NCBI RefSeq assembly: GCF_000425385.1
Contig: NZ_KE384358.1
Location: forward strand, 379,623-443,622
Direction: 5' to 3'
DNA from: Pseudoduganella violaceinigra DSM 15887
GTDB lineage: Bacteria > Pseudomonadota > Gammaproteobacteria > Burkholderiales > Burkholderiaceae_D
Length of the DNA stretch: 64,000 bases
Shown here in pieces: positions 41,550-51,105 of the stretch; the first letter of the stretch is position 1, and every line of letters starts with the position of its first letter. A program made the position numbers and the translations under genes. Under the pieces are notes generated by a model, which saw only the letters and a list, made by a program, of their open reading frames with translations, had not been told where the DNA came from and did not search any database.

Positions 41550-42710
41550 TTAACCTAAGTTTTTGAGAATCCAGTTACTACCACTTTCGTCGAGCACCAG
41601 CGCGCGATCGCACTCGAACTCGTCCTGTTCATCGTTGTGACCCGGCAGGGACTGGATCACAACTTCGCCGCACTTGCGCAGTTCGGCGATTTTTTCCTTC
41701 AATTCCGGCGCATTGCCCCACGGCGCGCGGATCGAATGCTTGCGCTCCGCGGTCGGCAGCAGGCGCGCCAGTTCGCGCAGATCCAGCGAGAAGCCGGTGG
41801 CCGGACGCGCGCGGCCGAATGCTTCGCCCACGTGGTCGTAGCGCCCGCCCCTGGCCACCGCGTTGGGCAGGCCCGGCACATACAGCGCAAACATGGCGCC
41901 GCTCTCGTACTGGTAGCCGCGCAGGTCGGCCAGATCGATCGCCACTTCGGCGCGGCCGATGGCCGATGCCGCCAGCGCGGCCAGTTCGGCCAGCGCATGG
42001 GTGATGCCGGGCAGCGCCGGCAGCACTTCGCGGGCGCGCTTCAATACGTCCACGTCGCCGTACAGGCTCGGCAGCGCGAGCAGCGCGGCGCGCGTGGTCT
42101 CGTTGTACTGGGCGGACTGCTGCTGCAGGCCCGGCACATCCTTGCCGCGCAATAGCGCGACGATGGCCTCGTAATCCTTCTTGGCCGCGGCGTCCTGCGC
42201 CAGGATCGCGTGCAGCACGCCGACATGGGTCAGGTCCAGGCGCACATCGGCGAAGCCGGCCAGGGCCAGCGAGGCCAGCGCCAGTTCCTGGATCTCCGCA
42301 TCGGCTTCCAGGCCGGCATGGCCGTAGATCTCGGCGCCGATCTGGAACGGTTCGCGCGTGGCGTGCAGGCCGGACGGACGGGTGTGCAGCACGGAGCCGG
42401 CATAGCACAGGCGCGTCACCGTGGCACGGTTCAACAGGTGGGCGTCGATGCGCGCGACCTGCGTCGTCATGTCGGCGCGCAGGCCCAGCATGCGTCCGGA
42501 AATCTGGTCCACCAGCTTGAAGGTACGCAGGTCGGTGTCGGCGCCGGCGCCGGTCATCAGGGACTCGACGTACTCCAGCAGCGGCGGCATCACCAGCTCG
42601 TAACCGTACAGCCGGAAGTTATCCAGCATCAGGCGGCGCAACTCCTCGATCTTGCGTGCTTCGGACGGCAAGACGTCGGCAATATATTCAGGCAAAAGCC
42701 AATTAGGCAT
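41550..42710 (-). CDS. hisZ: ATP phosphoribosyltransferase regulatory subunit
   Basis: 386 aa, a histidyl-tRNA-synthetase-like protein without tRNA-binding function. The class II core is visible in LLPEYIADVLPSEARKIEEL, then PLLEYVESLMTG and GLRADMTTQVARI. HisZ binds the short HisG and makes it sensitive to histidine. Location between hflC and purA is the usual betaproteobacterial place, while a true HisRS (hisS) is present at 49763, which settles the assignment. Confidence 0.95.
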   Translation of the reverse strand: MPNWLLPEYIADVLPSEARKIEELRRLMLDNFRLYGYELVMPPLLEYVESLMTGAGADTDLRTFKLVDQISGRMLGLRADMTTQVARIDAHLLNRATVTRLCYAGSVLHTRPSGLHATREPFQIGAEIYGHAGLEADAEIQELALASLALAGFADVRLDLTHVGVLHAILAQDAAAKKDYEAIVALLRGKDVPGLQQQSAQYNETTRAALLALPSLYGDVDVLKRAREVLPALPGITHALAELAALAASAIGRAEVAIDLADLRGYQYESGAMFALYVPGLPNAVARGGRYDHVGEAFGRARPATGFSLDLRELARLLPTAERKHSIRAPWGNAPELKEKIAELRKCGEVVIQSLPGHNDEQDEFECDRALVLDESGSNWILKNLG

Positions 42711-42830
42711 GGTTTGGTGCTATTGAAATATAAACAATGCAGGCGCAAGGCGCCATCCGGAAAACCGGATGACCAAACCGCGTATTTTACGCGAATTGCT
42801 GCGGCGCAGGTAAAAAAGGGGGCAAAAAAA

Positions 42831-42862
42831 GGGGACGCAACCCTCTAACAAGGTGCGTCCCC
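42831..42862 (-). terminator. Intrinsic terminator between hflC and hisZ
   Basis: GGGGACGCA / TGCGTCCCC stem, followed on the minus strand by seven T. It lies 33 nt after the hflC stop and 120 nt before the hisZ start, splitting the hfq-hflXKC unit from hisZ-purA. Confidence 0.95.
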
Positions 42863-42894
42863 GTTTTGCGCCCTGTCAGGCCGTGCGCGGCGGC

Positions 42895-43770
42895 TTACTT
42901 GCCGTTGCCGGCGCTCTTGAAGTACTTGAAGAAGTCCGACTGCGGATCGACCAGCATCACGTCAGCCTTGTTCTTGAAGGAAGCGCGGTAGGCCTCCAGC
43001 GAACGGTAGAACTTGTAGAACTCCGGGTTGCGGCCGAAGGCTTCGGCGTAGATCTGCGACGCCTTGGCATCGCCCTCGCCCTTGATCTTCTCGGCTTCGC
43101 GGTAGGCTTCGGCCAGGATCACGGTGCGCTGCTTGTCGGCGTCGGCACGGATCTGCTCCGATTCGGCAGACCCGGTGGAACGCGCTTCATTGGCCACACG
43201 CAGGCGCTCGGCCTTCATGCGCTCGTACACCGAGTTGTTGATCTGCTCGACATAATCGACACGCTTCAGGCGCACGTCGACGATCTCCACGCCGATCTGC
43301 TTGGCCTCGTCCACCACCTTGCTGCGGATCGATTCCATCACCTTGCCGCGCTGGCCCGAGATCACTTCGCGCACGGTGCGCTTGGTGATTTCATCGTTCA
43401 GCGCCGCCTTGACGATCTGCTGCATGCGGTCGCCCGCCCGGCTCTCGTCCCCGCCGAAGGAGACAAAATACAGGCGCGGTTCGGTCACGCGCCATTTGAC
43501 GAAGGCATCGACCAGGATGTTCATCTTCTCGGCGGTGATGAAGCGGTCGGCTTCCTTCGGATCCAGGGTCTGGATGCGTTTATCCAGGTAGATCACGTTC
43601 TGGAACGGCGGCGGCAGCTTGAAGTGCAGGCCCGGCTCGGCGATCACCTGCTTCACCTCGCCCAGCGCGAACACGATGGCATACTTGCGCTGGTCCACCA
43701 CGAACACGGTGGAGGACAGCAGCATCAGGGCGATAAAGCCCGAAATCAGGATAGTTGCAAAGCGATTCAT
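42895..43770 (-). CDS. hflC: Modulator of FtsH protease HflC
   Basis: 291 aa. One N-terminal membrane helix (about 5-25), then an SPFH/prohibitin domain (STVFVVDQRKYAIVFALGEV and the conserved RIQTLDP). HflC and HflK form a large membrane-bound complex around FtsH and restrain its degradation of membrane proteins. Its ATG shares its A with the hflK stop (TAATG), so the two are translationally coupled. Confidence 0.97.
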   Translation of the reverse strand: MNRFATILISGFIALMLLSSTVFVVDQRKYAIVFALGEVKQVIAEPGLHFKLPPPFQNVIYLDKRIQTLDPKEADRFITAEKMNILVDAFVKWRVTEPRLYFVSFGGDESRAGDRMQQIVKAALNDEITKRTVREVISGQRGKVMESIRSKVVDEAKQIGVEIVDVRLKRVDYVEQINNSVYERMKAERLRVANEARSTGSAESEQIRADADKQRTVILAEAYREAEKIKGEGDAKASQIYAEAFGRNPEFYKFYRSLEAYRASFKNKADVMLVDPQSDFFKYFKSAGNGK

Positions 43771-45011
43771 TAACGGCCCTCCCGTTCACGGGACGATTCA
43801 CGCGAACGGCCGTCACGGCTGTCACGGCGGTTCGGATCGGTAGTCGGTTCCGGCGGCAGCAGCACGGCGGTCGGCGGTGGCGCGCTCGCCACGCTGGTGG
43901 CGCGCGCCTCGGTGGCAGCCACCTGGGCAATCAGCTTGTCCAGCGGCAGGTACAGCAGGTTGCTGCCAGCCTTGGAGTCCACCATCACCTTGCTGGTGTT
44001 GGTGAAGATCTGCTGCATCGTATCGAGGTACATGCGGTCGCGCGTCACGCCCGGCGCCTTCTGGTATTCGGCCAGCACGGACTTGAAGCGGTCGGCGTTA
44101 CCGGTGGCGTTCTGCACCGTCATGGCGCGGTAGGCTTCCGCTTCCTGGATCAGGCGGAACGCGGCGCCGCGCGCTTTCGGCACGACGTCGTTGGCATAGG
44201 CCTGGCCTTCGTTCTTCTGGCGCTCGCGGTCCTGGCCCGCCTTCACGGCGTCGTCGAAGGCGGTCTGCACCTGCTCCGGCGGCTGCACGCCCTGCATGGT
44301 CACATTGGTCACCTGGGCGCCCGACTTGTAGCGGTCCAGGATCACCTGCATCAGCTGCTGGGTGTCGGTGGCGACCTTCTCGCGTCCTTCATACAAGACG
44401 AAGTCCATCTTGCTGCGGCCGACGATTTCGCGGATGGCCGTCTCGGCCACCTGGCGCACCGTTTCCTCCGCGTCGCGGTTGGAATACAGCCAGTCCTGCG
44501 GGCTCTTGAGCTTGTACTGCACCGCGAACTGGATGTCGATGATGTTCTCGTCTTCCGTCAGCATCAGCGCTTCCGACGCCATCTTGGTCTTGGCGTTGAC
44601 GCGGTAGCCCACCTCCACGGTGCGCACCTGCGACACGTTGACGGTCTCGTTGCTCTGGAACGGATACGGCCAGCGCCAGTTGAAGCCGGCCGGCGTGATG
44701 TGGTCGAACTTGCCGAACGTGGTGACCACGCCGGCCTGGCCTTCCTGCACGATGAAGGCGCCCGACGCGAGCCAGACCAGCAGCGCGATCGTGGCCACGG
44801 CGCCGAAGGTGAAGCCGGCGCCCTTCATGTCGCCGCCGCCACCGCCACCGCCGGTATTGCTGCCGCGGTTCTTGCCGCCGCCGAACAGGCCGTTCAGGCG
44901 CTGGTTGAAATCGCGCCAGAGTTGATCGAGGTCCGGTGGACCTTCACCGGGCTTTTTGCCTTCCTGGGCAATATAGTTGCCGAGTCTTTTCTTGAGAGAG
45001 GAAAAAGGCAT
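43770..45011 (-). CDS. hflK: Modulator of FtsH protease HflK
   Basis: 413 aa. A cytoplasmic N-terminal part rich in Gly (GGGKNRGSNTGGGGGGG around 55-75) precedes a membrane helix (about 85-105) and the SPFH domain. The C-terminal tail is Arg/Ser-rich (RRDSRDGRSRESSRERE). Partner of HflC in controlling FtsH. It starts 9 nt after hflX, within the hfq-hflX-hflK-hflC operon. Confidence 0.97.
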   Translation of the reverse strand: MPFSSLKKRLGNYIAQEGKKPGEGPPDLDQLWRDFNQRLNGLFGGGKNRGSNTGGGGGGGDMKGAGFTFGAVATIALLVWLASGAFIVQEGQAGVVTTFGKFDHITPAGFNWRWPYPFQSNETVNVSQVRTVEVGYRVNAKTKMASEALMLTEDENIIDIQFAVQYKLKSPQDWLYSNRDAEETVRQVAETAIREIVGRSKMDFVLYEGREKVATDTQQLMQVILDRYKSGAQVTNVTMQGVQPPEQVQTAFDDAVKAGQDRERQKNEGQAYANDVVPKARGAAFRLIQEAEAYRAMTVQNATGNADRFKSVLAEYQKAPGVTRDRMYLDTMQQIFTNTSKVMVDSKAGSNLLYLPLDKLIAQVAATEARATSVASAPPPTAVLLPPEPTTDPNRRDSRDGRSRESSREREGR

Positions 45012-45020
45012 ATTTTTCTT

Positions 45021-46166
45021 TTAGTGAGATCCTACTTGGGTAAAGGTGAGAATACTGTCCGGCGCCGCTTCCTCTTTGGGGTTGGCGAGCGCCTCCTGCT
45101 CATCCCGTGCTGCCTCACAGATTGCATCGCGCAGCAGGTTCAGGCCGTCGCCCGTGCGTGCGCTGATGAATACGCGGGAAATCTTATCATACTCATTACG
45201 TTCGACTGCCGGCTCCAGGCCGGCCGCATCGATCTTGTTCCACACCAGGATCTGCGGGATATGGTCGGCGCCGATTTCCTTCAGCACCAGGTTGACCTGC
45301 TCGATCTGTTCCATGCGCACCGGCGAGGAGCCGTCGACCACGTGCAGCAGCAGGTCGGCATGGATGGTTTCCTCCAGCGTGGCGCGGAAAGCGGCCACCA
45401 GCTGGTGCGGCAATTCGCGCACGAAGCCCACCGTGTCCGACACCACCACATTGCCGATCTCCTCGCCCATATAGACGCGGCGCGAAGTCGTGTCCAAGGT
45501 GGCGAACAGCTGGTCGGCCACGTACACGCCGGCCTTGGTCATGGTGTTGAACAGGGTCGACTTGCCGGCATTGGTGTAGCCGACCAGGGACACGGAGAAG
45601 GTATGGCTGCGGCCACGGGCGCGGCGCTGGGTCTCGTGCTGCTTGCGCAGCTTGGCCAGGCGCGCGCGCAGCGCTTTCACGCGCTCGCCGATCAGGCGGC
45701 GGTCGGTCTCGAGCTGGGTTTCGCCGGGGCCGCGCAGGCCGATACCGCCCTTTTGCCGCTCCAGGTGGGTCCAGCCGCGCACCAGGCGCGTCGACAAGTG
45801 CTGCAACTGCGCCAGCTCGACTTGCAGCTTGCCCTCGTGGCTTTGCGCGCGCTGCGCAAAGATATCGAGGATCAGGCTGGTGCGGTCGAGCACCCTGACG
45901 TTCAGGCGTTTTTCCAGATTGCGCTGCTGGGCGGGCGACAGCGCATGGTTGAAGATGACGATTTCAAGTTTGTGGTCCTGCACTGCCAGGCCGATTTCGT
46001 CGGCCTTGCCGCTGCCGACGAAATATGCCGCATCCGGCGCGGAACGCTTGCCGGTCACGGTGGTGACCGGCTCCACACCCGCCGAGCGGGCCAGGAGCAT
46101 CAATTCCTCGATACTGGCAGCGAAGTCGCCCTGACCGAAATCCACCCCGACTAAAGCTGCTCGCAT
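45021..46166 (-). CDS. hflX: Ribosome-associated GTPase HflX
   Basis: 381 aa. The N-terminal HflX domain contains YFVGSGKADE and NHALSPAQQRNLE, and the G domain has G1 GYTNAGKST, G3 DTVGFVRELP and G4 NKID. HflX splits stalled 70S ribosomes, in particular under heat stress. It follows hfq by 10 nt. Confidence 0.96.
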   Translation of the reverse strand: MRAALVGVDFGQGDFAASIEELMLLARSAGVEPVTTVTGKRSAPDAAYFVGSGKADEIGLAVQDHKLEIVIFNHALSPAQQRNLEKRLNVRVLDRTSLILDIFAQRAQSHEGKLQVELAQLQHLSTRLVRGWTHLERQKGGIGLRGPGETQLETDRRLIGERVKALRARLAKLRKQHETQRRARGRSHTFSVSLVGYTNAGKSTLFNTMTKAGVYVADQLFATLDTTSRRVYMGEEIGNVVVSDTVGFVRELPHQLVAAFRATLEETIHADLLLHVVDGSSPVRMEQIEQVNLVLKEIGADHIPQILVWNKIDAAGLEPAVERNEYDKISRVFISARTGDGLNLLRDAICEAARDEQEALANPKEEAAPDSILTFTQVGSH

Positions 46167-46176
46167 ACGAAGGCTG

Positions 46177-46422
46177 TTACTCCGCTGCCTCGGAGGAGTT
46201 TTCCATGTTCAGGTTGACGGCGCGGGCAGGCACCACGGTGGAAATGGCGTGCTTGTACACCATCTGGGTCACGGTGTTACGCAGCAGGACCACGTATTGG
46301 TCGAACGACTCGATATGGCCTTGCAGCTTGATGCCGTTGACCAGGTAGATCGAGACAGGAACGTGCTCTTTGCGCAGCGCGTTCAGGAATGGGTCTTGTA
46401 ACAATTGCCCTTTATTGCTCAT
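46177..46422 (-). CDS. hfq: RNA chaperone Hfq
   Basis: 81 aa. The Sm1 motif (VNGIKLQGHIESFDQYVVLL) and Sm2 motif (YKHAISTVVP) are intact, and the N-terminus QLLQDPFLNALRKEHVPV is standard. Hfq hexamers pair small RNAs with mRNAs. The C-terminal tail is short, typical of betaproteobacteria. A CGGAG site precedes the ATG. It opens the operon with hflX, hflK and hflC; the promoter must be within the 131 nt upstream, but I could not settle on one. Confidence 0.98.
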   Translation of the reverse strand: MSNKGQLLQDPFLNALRKEHVPVSIYLVNGIKLQGHIESFDQYVVLLRNTVTQMVYKHAISTVVPARAVNLNMENSSEAAE

Positions 46423-46553
46423 AACAGCTCCGTTTTATGTTGTTGTGTACGAATTGGAGACGCTGCGCTGTATTTCAAGTGCCGGGGATGCTCCAAAGAC
46501 ACTGTACCTTGTTTTTTTAAATCTTGCAGCGAGATAAACCTTAAGGAAGGCTG

Positions 46554-46577
46554 AAAAAGGGGAGATCCCCCTTTTTT
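46554..46577 (-). terminator. Intrinsic terminator overlapping the der stop codon
   Basis: AAAAAGGGG / CCCCTTTTT-type stem with a short AGAT loop and T run on the minus strand. It touches the der TAA at 46576-46578, so the operon from ndk or rlmN ends here and hfq is independently promoted. Confidence 0.85.
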
Positions 46578-47922
46578 ACTTGCCTTCGCGCTTATCGAAA
46601 GGATTTTTGCCGTTACGCAACTCAATCCGCAGCGGGGTGCCGACCAGCTTGAACGTATCGCGGAAATGCTTTTCCAGATAGCGCTTGTACGGTTCGGACA
46701 CCGCATCGAGCGAATTGCCGTGGATGACGATGATCGGCGGGTTCTGGCCGCCCTGGTGCGCATAGCGCATTTTCGGCCGCACGCCGGCCTTGCGCTTCGG
46801 CTCCTGCTTCTCGAGCGCTTCCTGCAGGGCGCGCGTCAGCTTCGGCGTCGGCAGGTCGGCCGTGGCGGCGGCGTAGGCGCCGTTCACGGACTTCATCAAA
46901 GGACCGATGCCGGAACCGCGCAGGGCCGAAATGAAGTGGGTGTTGGCGAAGGACAGGAAGTCCAGCTTGCGGTCCATGTCCATCTTCACCTGGTCGCGGT
47001 CGTCCGACTGCAGGCCGTCCCACTTGTTGACCGCCACCACCAGGGCGCGCCCCGTTTCCAGGATGAAGCCGGCGATGTGGGCGTCCTGCTCGGAGATATC
47101 CTGCTGCGCATCGAGCATCAGGATCACCACGTTCGCTTCCGAGATCGACTGCAGCGTCTTCACCACCGAGAACTTCTCGATCGCCTCGAACACCTTGCCG
47201 CGGCGGCGGATACCGGCCGTGTCGATCAGGGTGTACTGGCGGCCTTCGCGTTCGAACGGAATTTCGATCGAGTCGCGCGTGGTGCCCGGCATGTCGAAGG
47301 CGATCACGCGCTCTTCGCCCACCAGGGTGTTGATCAGGGTCGACTTGCCCACGTTCGGGCGGCCCACCAGGGCGATCTTCACGCCGCGCTCCTGCGGCAG
47401 CAGCTCTTCCTCGTCGGCCGGACGCGAGGCGAAGGCCTTGTCCAGCGCCTCGGCCACCAGGTCGTGCACACCGTCGCCGTGGGCGCCGGAAATCGCATAC
47501 GGATCGCCCAGGCCCAGCTCGTAGAAGTCCGACACTGCCGCGGTGTAGCGCATGCCTTCGGCCTTGTTTACCACCAGCAGCACCGGGCGGCCGGACTTGC
47601 GCAGGAAATCGGTAATCGTCTTGTCGTGCGGGGTCATGCCCTGGCGGCCATCGACCAGGAACACCACCACGTCGGCTTCCGCCACGGCCTGCTTGGTCTG
47701 CAGCGCCATCTGGAACATGATGCCTTCCTTGGCGACCGGCTCGAAACCGCCGGTATCGATGACCAGGAACGGGCGATTGCCCACGCGGCCCTCGCCGTAG
47801 TGACGATCGCGCGTCAGGCCAGGAAGGTCCGCCACCAGCGCATCGCGCGAGCGGGTCAGTCGATTGAATAAGGTCGATTTCCCGACGTTCGGGCGACCTA
47901 CAAGTGCAATTACCGGCTTCAT
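46576..47922 (-). CDS. der: Ribosome biogenesis GTPase Der (EngA)
   Basis: 448 aa with two consecutive G domains, each with GRPNVGKST (near 8 and 185), DTGG / DTAGIRRRG switch II, and NKAE / NKWD G4 motifs, followed by a KH-like C-terminal domain (VIHGNSLDAVSEPYKRYLE). Der is needed for 50S subunit assembly. The start at 47922 (MKPVIALVGRPN) is the family start; 13 upstream codons lie within the bamB overlap region. The downstream end coincides with a terminator. Confidence 0.97.
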   Translation of the reverse strand: MKPVIALVGRPNVGKSTLFNRLTRSRDALVADLPGLTRDRHYGEGRVGNRPFLVIDTGGFEPVAKEGIMFQMALQTKQAVAEADVVVFLVDGRQGMTPHDKTITDFLRKSGRPVLLVVNKAEGMRYTAAVSDFYELGLGDPYAISGAHGDGVHDLVAEALDKAFASRPADEEELLPQERGVKIALVGRPNVGKSTLINTLVGEERVIAFDMPGTTRDSIEIPFEREGRQYTLIDTAGIRRRGKVFEAIEKFSVVKTLQSISEANVVILMLDAQQDISEQDAHIAGFILETGRALVVAVNKWDGLQSDDRDQVKMDMDRKLDFLSFANTHFISALRGSGIGPLMKSVNGAYAAATADLPTPKLTRALQEALEKQEPKRKAGVRPKMRYAHQGGQNPPIIVIHGNSLDAVSEPYKRYLEKHFRDTFKLVGTPLRIELRNGKNPFDKREGK

Positions 47923-47929
47923 ATTATTT

Positions 47930-49087
47930 TTATTCGACCGCGATAGCGGCCACAGTCCCATTCTGGGTTTGGAAAATCACATTCGAACCGGCCAACTGCG
48001 GCGCCGACTTGATGGCGCTGCCGTCGGTGGCGATCCGACCTAATACCGTGCCGTCTTCCCGCGACAGGAAGTGCACGTAGCCCTCGAGGTCGCCCACTGC
48101 CACGAAACGGCCATAGGAAACCGGAGCCGACAAGCGGCGGTATGCCAGCTTATCGTTCTTCCAGGCCGATGCGCCGCCTTCGCGGGCAAAAGCCTGTACG
48201 GCGCCGTTCTCGTCCGAGACGAAGACGAAGCGCTGATCCACGCCCACGCCCACGTCCGACGACGCCGGCTTGGTCCAGCGGGCCACGCCGGTGTTGACGT
48301 CCAGGCAGCCCACCTTGCCCTGGTAGCTGACGGCGCACAGGTCCTGCTCGTACACCGAAGGCGTGCCGCTGATATCGGACACGCGTTCCAGCTCAGTCGC
48401 GCCGCGCGGTTCGGACAGCGGCACCTCAAAGCGCGGCACGCCGTTCGACAGGGCCAGCGCCAGGATGCGTCCGGCCGGCTGCGCCGCGTAGACGTTGTTG
48501 TTGGCGATCACCAGGCCCGGCATATTGCGCAGGGTCAGCGGCGGCGTCACGCGCTGGATGAACCAGCGCTTCTTGCCGTCGGCCGCATCGTAGGCGGTGA
48601 CCTTGTTGTCCACCGTGCGCACGATGACGACATCGGCGCCGACGGCGGGCGCCGACAGGATTTCGCTCGAGGCCTGCACCTTCCACAGCGCCTTGCCGCT
48701 GCCGTCGAAAGCCATCAGCTGGCCCTTGACGCCGCCCACGGCCAGCAGCTTGCCGTCCGGGCTGACGCCGACGCCGGCCGACAGGTCGGAACCGGTCTTG
48801 CTACGCCACTGCAGCTTGCCGCTGGCGGCGTCCAGGCGCTCCAGGTTGCCGTCGGAGTCGGCCACGAACACGCTGTTGTCGGCCAGTGCCGGCGTGAAGA
48901 CATTGGCGCCTGCCTTGCCGGTGCCGTGCTTCCAGACGATGCGCGCGGGCACGCCCGGCTTCAGTTCTTCCAGCTTGGCCGGGGCGAATTTATCTTCTTT
49001 CGCGAACGGGTTCAGCTTGCTCAGGGTGCTGCAGCCGGATGCCAGCGCCAGTACGCCCAGCGCGATTACAGTACGAGTCGCACGCAT
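47930..49087 (-). CDS. bamB: Outer-membrane protein assembly factor BamB
   Basis: 385 aa. Lipobox LASGC (Cys19) then an eight-bladed PQQ-like propeller with repeated phrases such as VFVADSDGNLERLDAASGKLQW and KVGCLDVNTGVARW. BamB is a lipoprotein of the BAM complex that inserts barrels into the outer membrane. It follows the yfgM-like gene by 3 nt and precedes der by 7 nt, in the conserved order. Confidence 0.96.
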   Translation of the reverse strand: MRATRTVIALGVLALASGCSTLSKLNPFAKEDKFAPAKLEELKPGVPARIVWKHGTGKAGANVFTPALADNSVFVADSDGNLERLDAASGKLQWRSKTGSDLSAGVGVSPDGKLLAVGGVKGQLMAFDGSGKALWKVQASSEILSAPAVGADVVIVRTVDNKVTAYDAADGKKRWFIQRVTPPLTLRNMPGLVIANNNVYAAQPAGRILALALSNGVPRFEVPLSEPRGATELERVSDISGTPSVYEQDLCAVSYQGKVGCLDVNTGVARWTKPASSDVGVGVDQRFVFVSDENGAVQAFAREGGASAWKNDKLAYRRLSAPVSYGRFVAVGDLEGYVHFLSREDGTVLGRIATDGSAIKSAPQLAGSNVIFQTQNGTVAAIAVE

Positions 49088-49090
49088 GCC

Positions 49091-49738
49091 TTACGCCTTC
49101 ACTTCCGGCACGGAGCCGCCGATGGATTCGAGTTTCAGCTGCATCAGCTGGCGCCCAGGATTGTTCTTGCCGGCCGCTTCCAGCGCCGCCTTGTAGGCGC
49201 CACGGGCCTCTTCCAGCTTGTTCTGCGCCGCCAGGATATCGCCCTTGCGGTCTTCCACGTCGGCCTTGAACTGCGGCAGGGTCGCCACGGCCAGCGCCTT
49301 CAACGCTTCGTCGAAGGCTTTTTCGTCCAGCAGCACGCCGGCCAGGCGGATCGCGGCGATATTTTTGTGCTCGTCGTTGCCATGCGCAAGCACCCATTCC
49401 AGCTGGGCCTTGGCGCCCTTCAGGTCATTGGCGTCGAAGAAGGACTTGGCGGCGCTGAGGGCGCCCAGCGCAGCGTATGCCGTGCGGCCGTATTTGCTTT
49501 CGATATCGCCGGCCACGCGCAGCACCTTGGCATTGTCCTTGGCGTTGGCCGCCACCTGCAGTTCGTCGAACAGCACGGACGCTTGCGCCGCCTGGTTACG
49601 CTGGTAGTAGCCCCAGCCGTTCCAGCCCGAATACGCGGCCAGGCCTGCGATCACCACCCAGGTGCTCAGGTTGCCGTACTTCGCCCACCACTCCTTGAGG
49701 GTAGCAAGCTGTTCTTGTTCTTCGAGATCGTATGCCAT
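49091..49738 (-). CDS. yfgM: YfgM-like TPR protein (ancillary SecYEG subunit family)
   Basis: 215 aa. A membrane helix near 25-40 (STWVVIAGLAAYSGW) follows a short cytoplasmic part (EEQEQLATLKEWWAKYGN). The periplasmic region is helical TPR-like (TAYAALGALSAAKSFFDANDLKGAK). YfgM associates with SecYEG and PpiD in Escherichia coli. Identification rests on topology and on its place between hisS and bamB. Confidence 0.88.
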   Translation of the reverse strand: MAYDLEEQEQLATLKEWWAKYGNLSTWVVIAGLAAYSGWNGWGYYQRNQAAQASVLFDELQVAANAKDNAKVLRVAGDIESKYGRTAYAALGALSAAKSFFDANDLKGAKAQLEWVLAHGNDEHKNIAAIRLAGVLLDEKAFDEALKALAVATLPQFKADVEDRKGDILAAQNKLEEARGAYKAALEAAGKNNPGRQLMQLKLESIGGSVPEVKA

Positions 49739-49762
49739 GTTTCAGTCTGCCTGTATCTTTAA

Positions 49763-51100
49763 TTAATGGTGGTGGTGATGGTCGTGGTCACAATCGTCCC
49801 CGCATGTGATCTGGTCCACGACATAATCGACAACGCCTTCGAACGCGACGGTCTGTTGCTGGTCCTCGCCTTCTGCAGCGCGCATTGCCTTGACAACGGC
49901 AGTGTTGTTGGCCACTTCGTCCTCGCCGATGATGACTGCGAAGGTTGCGCCGGAGCCGTCGGCTTTTTTCATCTGCGACTTGAAGCTGCCGGCGCCGCTG
50001 GCGCTGCCGCAGTGCAGGATCACGTCCAGGCCGGCGTCGCGCAGGCGCTCGCCGATGATGAAGGCTTGCATGCGTGCCGCTTCGCCCTGGTGCACCAGGT
50101 AGACGTCGCACTGGCGCGGCGCGGCGGTGTCGCCGGCGCCCTTCATCAGTTCGATCAGGCGCTCGATGCCCATGGCGAAACCGACCGCAGGGGTAGGCTT
50201 GCCGCCGAACATCTCGATCAGCGGGTCATAGCGGCCGCCGGCACACACGGTGCCCTGCGCGCCCAGTTCGTCGGTGACCCATTCGAACACGGTGCGGTTG
50301 TAGTAGTCGATACCGCGCACCAGGCGGGTGTTGACGGTGTACTGGATGGCGTTGGCATCCAGGATCTTCTTCACGCCTTCGAAGTGGGCCAGGGATTCCT
50401 CGCCCAGGTAGTCCAGCAGCTTCGGTGCGCTGTTGACGATTCCCTGCAGGTCCGGATTCTTGGTGTCCAGGATGCGCAGCGGATTGGTATGCAGGCGGCG
50501 CTTGGCGTCGGCATCCAGCTGCTCTTCGTGCTGCTCCAGGTAGGCGATCAGGTCGACGCGGTGGCGTGCGCGCTCCTCGGCATCGCCGATGGAGTTGATT
50601 TCCAGGCGAATGTTTTCCAGGCCCAGGTCATCCCACAGGCGGCGGCACATCGCGATCATTTCGGCGTCCACGTCCGGGCCGGTGAAGCCCACGGCTTCCG
50701 CGCCGAACTGGTGGAACTGGCGGTAGCGGCCGCGCTGCGGACGCTCGTGGCGGAACATCGGCCCCTTGTACCACAGGCGTTTCGGGCCTTCGTAGACCAG
50801 GTTGTGCTCCAGCACGGCGCGCACCACGCCCGCCGTGCCTTCCGGGCGCAGGGTCAGCTTGTCGCCGTTCATGGAGTCTTCGAAGGAATACATTTCCTTC
50901 TCGACGATGTCGGTCACGGCGCCGATGGCGCGCGAGAACAGGCGGGTTTCTTCCACGATCGGGGTGCGGATCTGCTGGAAGCCGTAGCTCTGCACCACGG
51001 ACTGCGCGGTGTTCTCGAAAATTTCCCACAAGTGGGCGTCGGCCGGCAGGAGATCGTTCATCCCCTTGATGGCTGTGATTTTGTCTGCTTTATTGGACAT
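49763..51100 (-). CDS. hisS: Histidyl-tRNA synthetase with natural His-rich tail
   Basis: 445 aa. Class II motifs are clear: motif 2 WYKGPMFRHERPQRGRYRQF, HisA loop VRGIDYYNRTVFEW, motif 3 GFAMGIERL. The C-terminal anticodon-binding domain ends in an unusual tail CGDDCDHDHHHHH immediately before the stop. The tail holds two Cys and six His with several Asp, so metal binding is plausible. HisS charges tRNA-His. It lies 5 nt after ispG. Confidence 0.97.
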   Translation of the reverse strand: MSNKADKITAIKGMNDLLPADAHLWEIFENTAQSVVQSYGFQQIRTPIVEETRLFSRAIGAVTDIVEKEMYSFEDSMNGDKLTLRPEGTAGVVRAVLEHNLVYEGPKRLWYKGPMFRHERPQRGRYRQFHQFGAEAVGFTGPDVDAEMIAMCRRLWDDLGLENIRLEINSIGDAEERARHRVDLIAYLEQHEEQLDADAKRRLHTNPLRILDTKNPDLQGIVNSAPKLLDYLGEESLAHFEGVKKILDANAIQYTVNTRLVRGIDYYNRTVFEWVTDELGAQGTVCAGGRYDPLIEMFGGKPTPAVGFAMGIERLIELMKGAGDTAAPRQCDVYLVHQGEAARMQAFIIGERLRDAGLDVILHCGSASGAGSFKSQMKKADGSGATFAVIIGEDEVANNTAVVKAMRAAEGEDQQQTVAFEGVVDYVVDQITCGDDCDHDHHHHH

Positions 51101-51105
51101 ATTCT

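Noticed and set aside
43755..46154. Plus-strand open frame of 799 codons across hflC, hflK and hflX
   Set aside because: It crosses three well-supported minus-strand genes and has no protein-like features.
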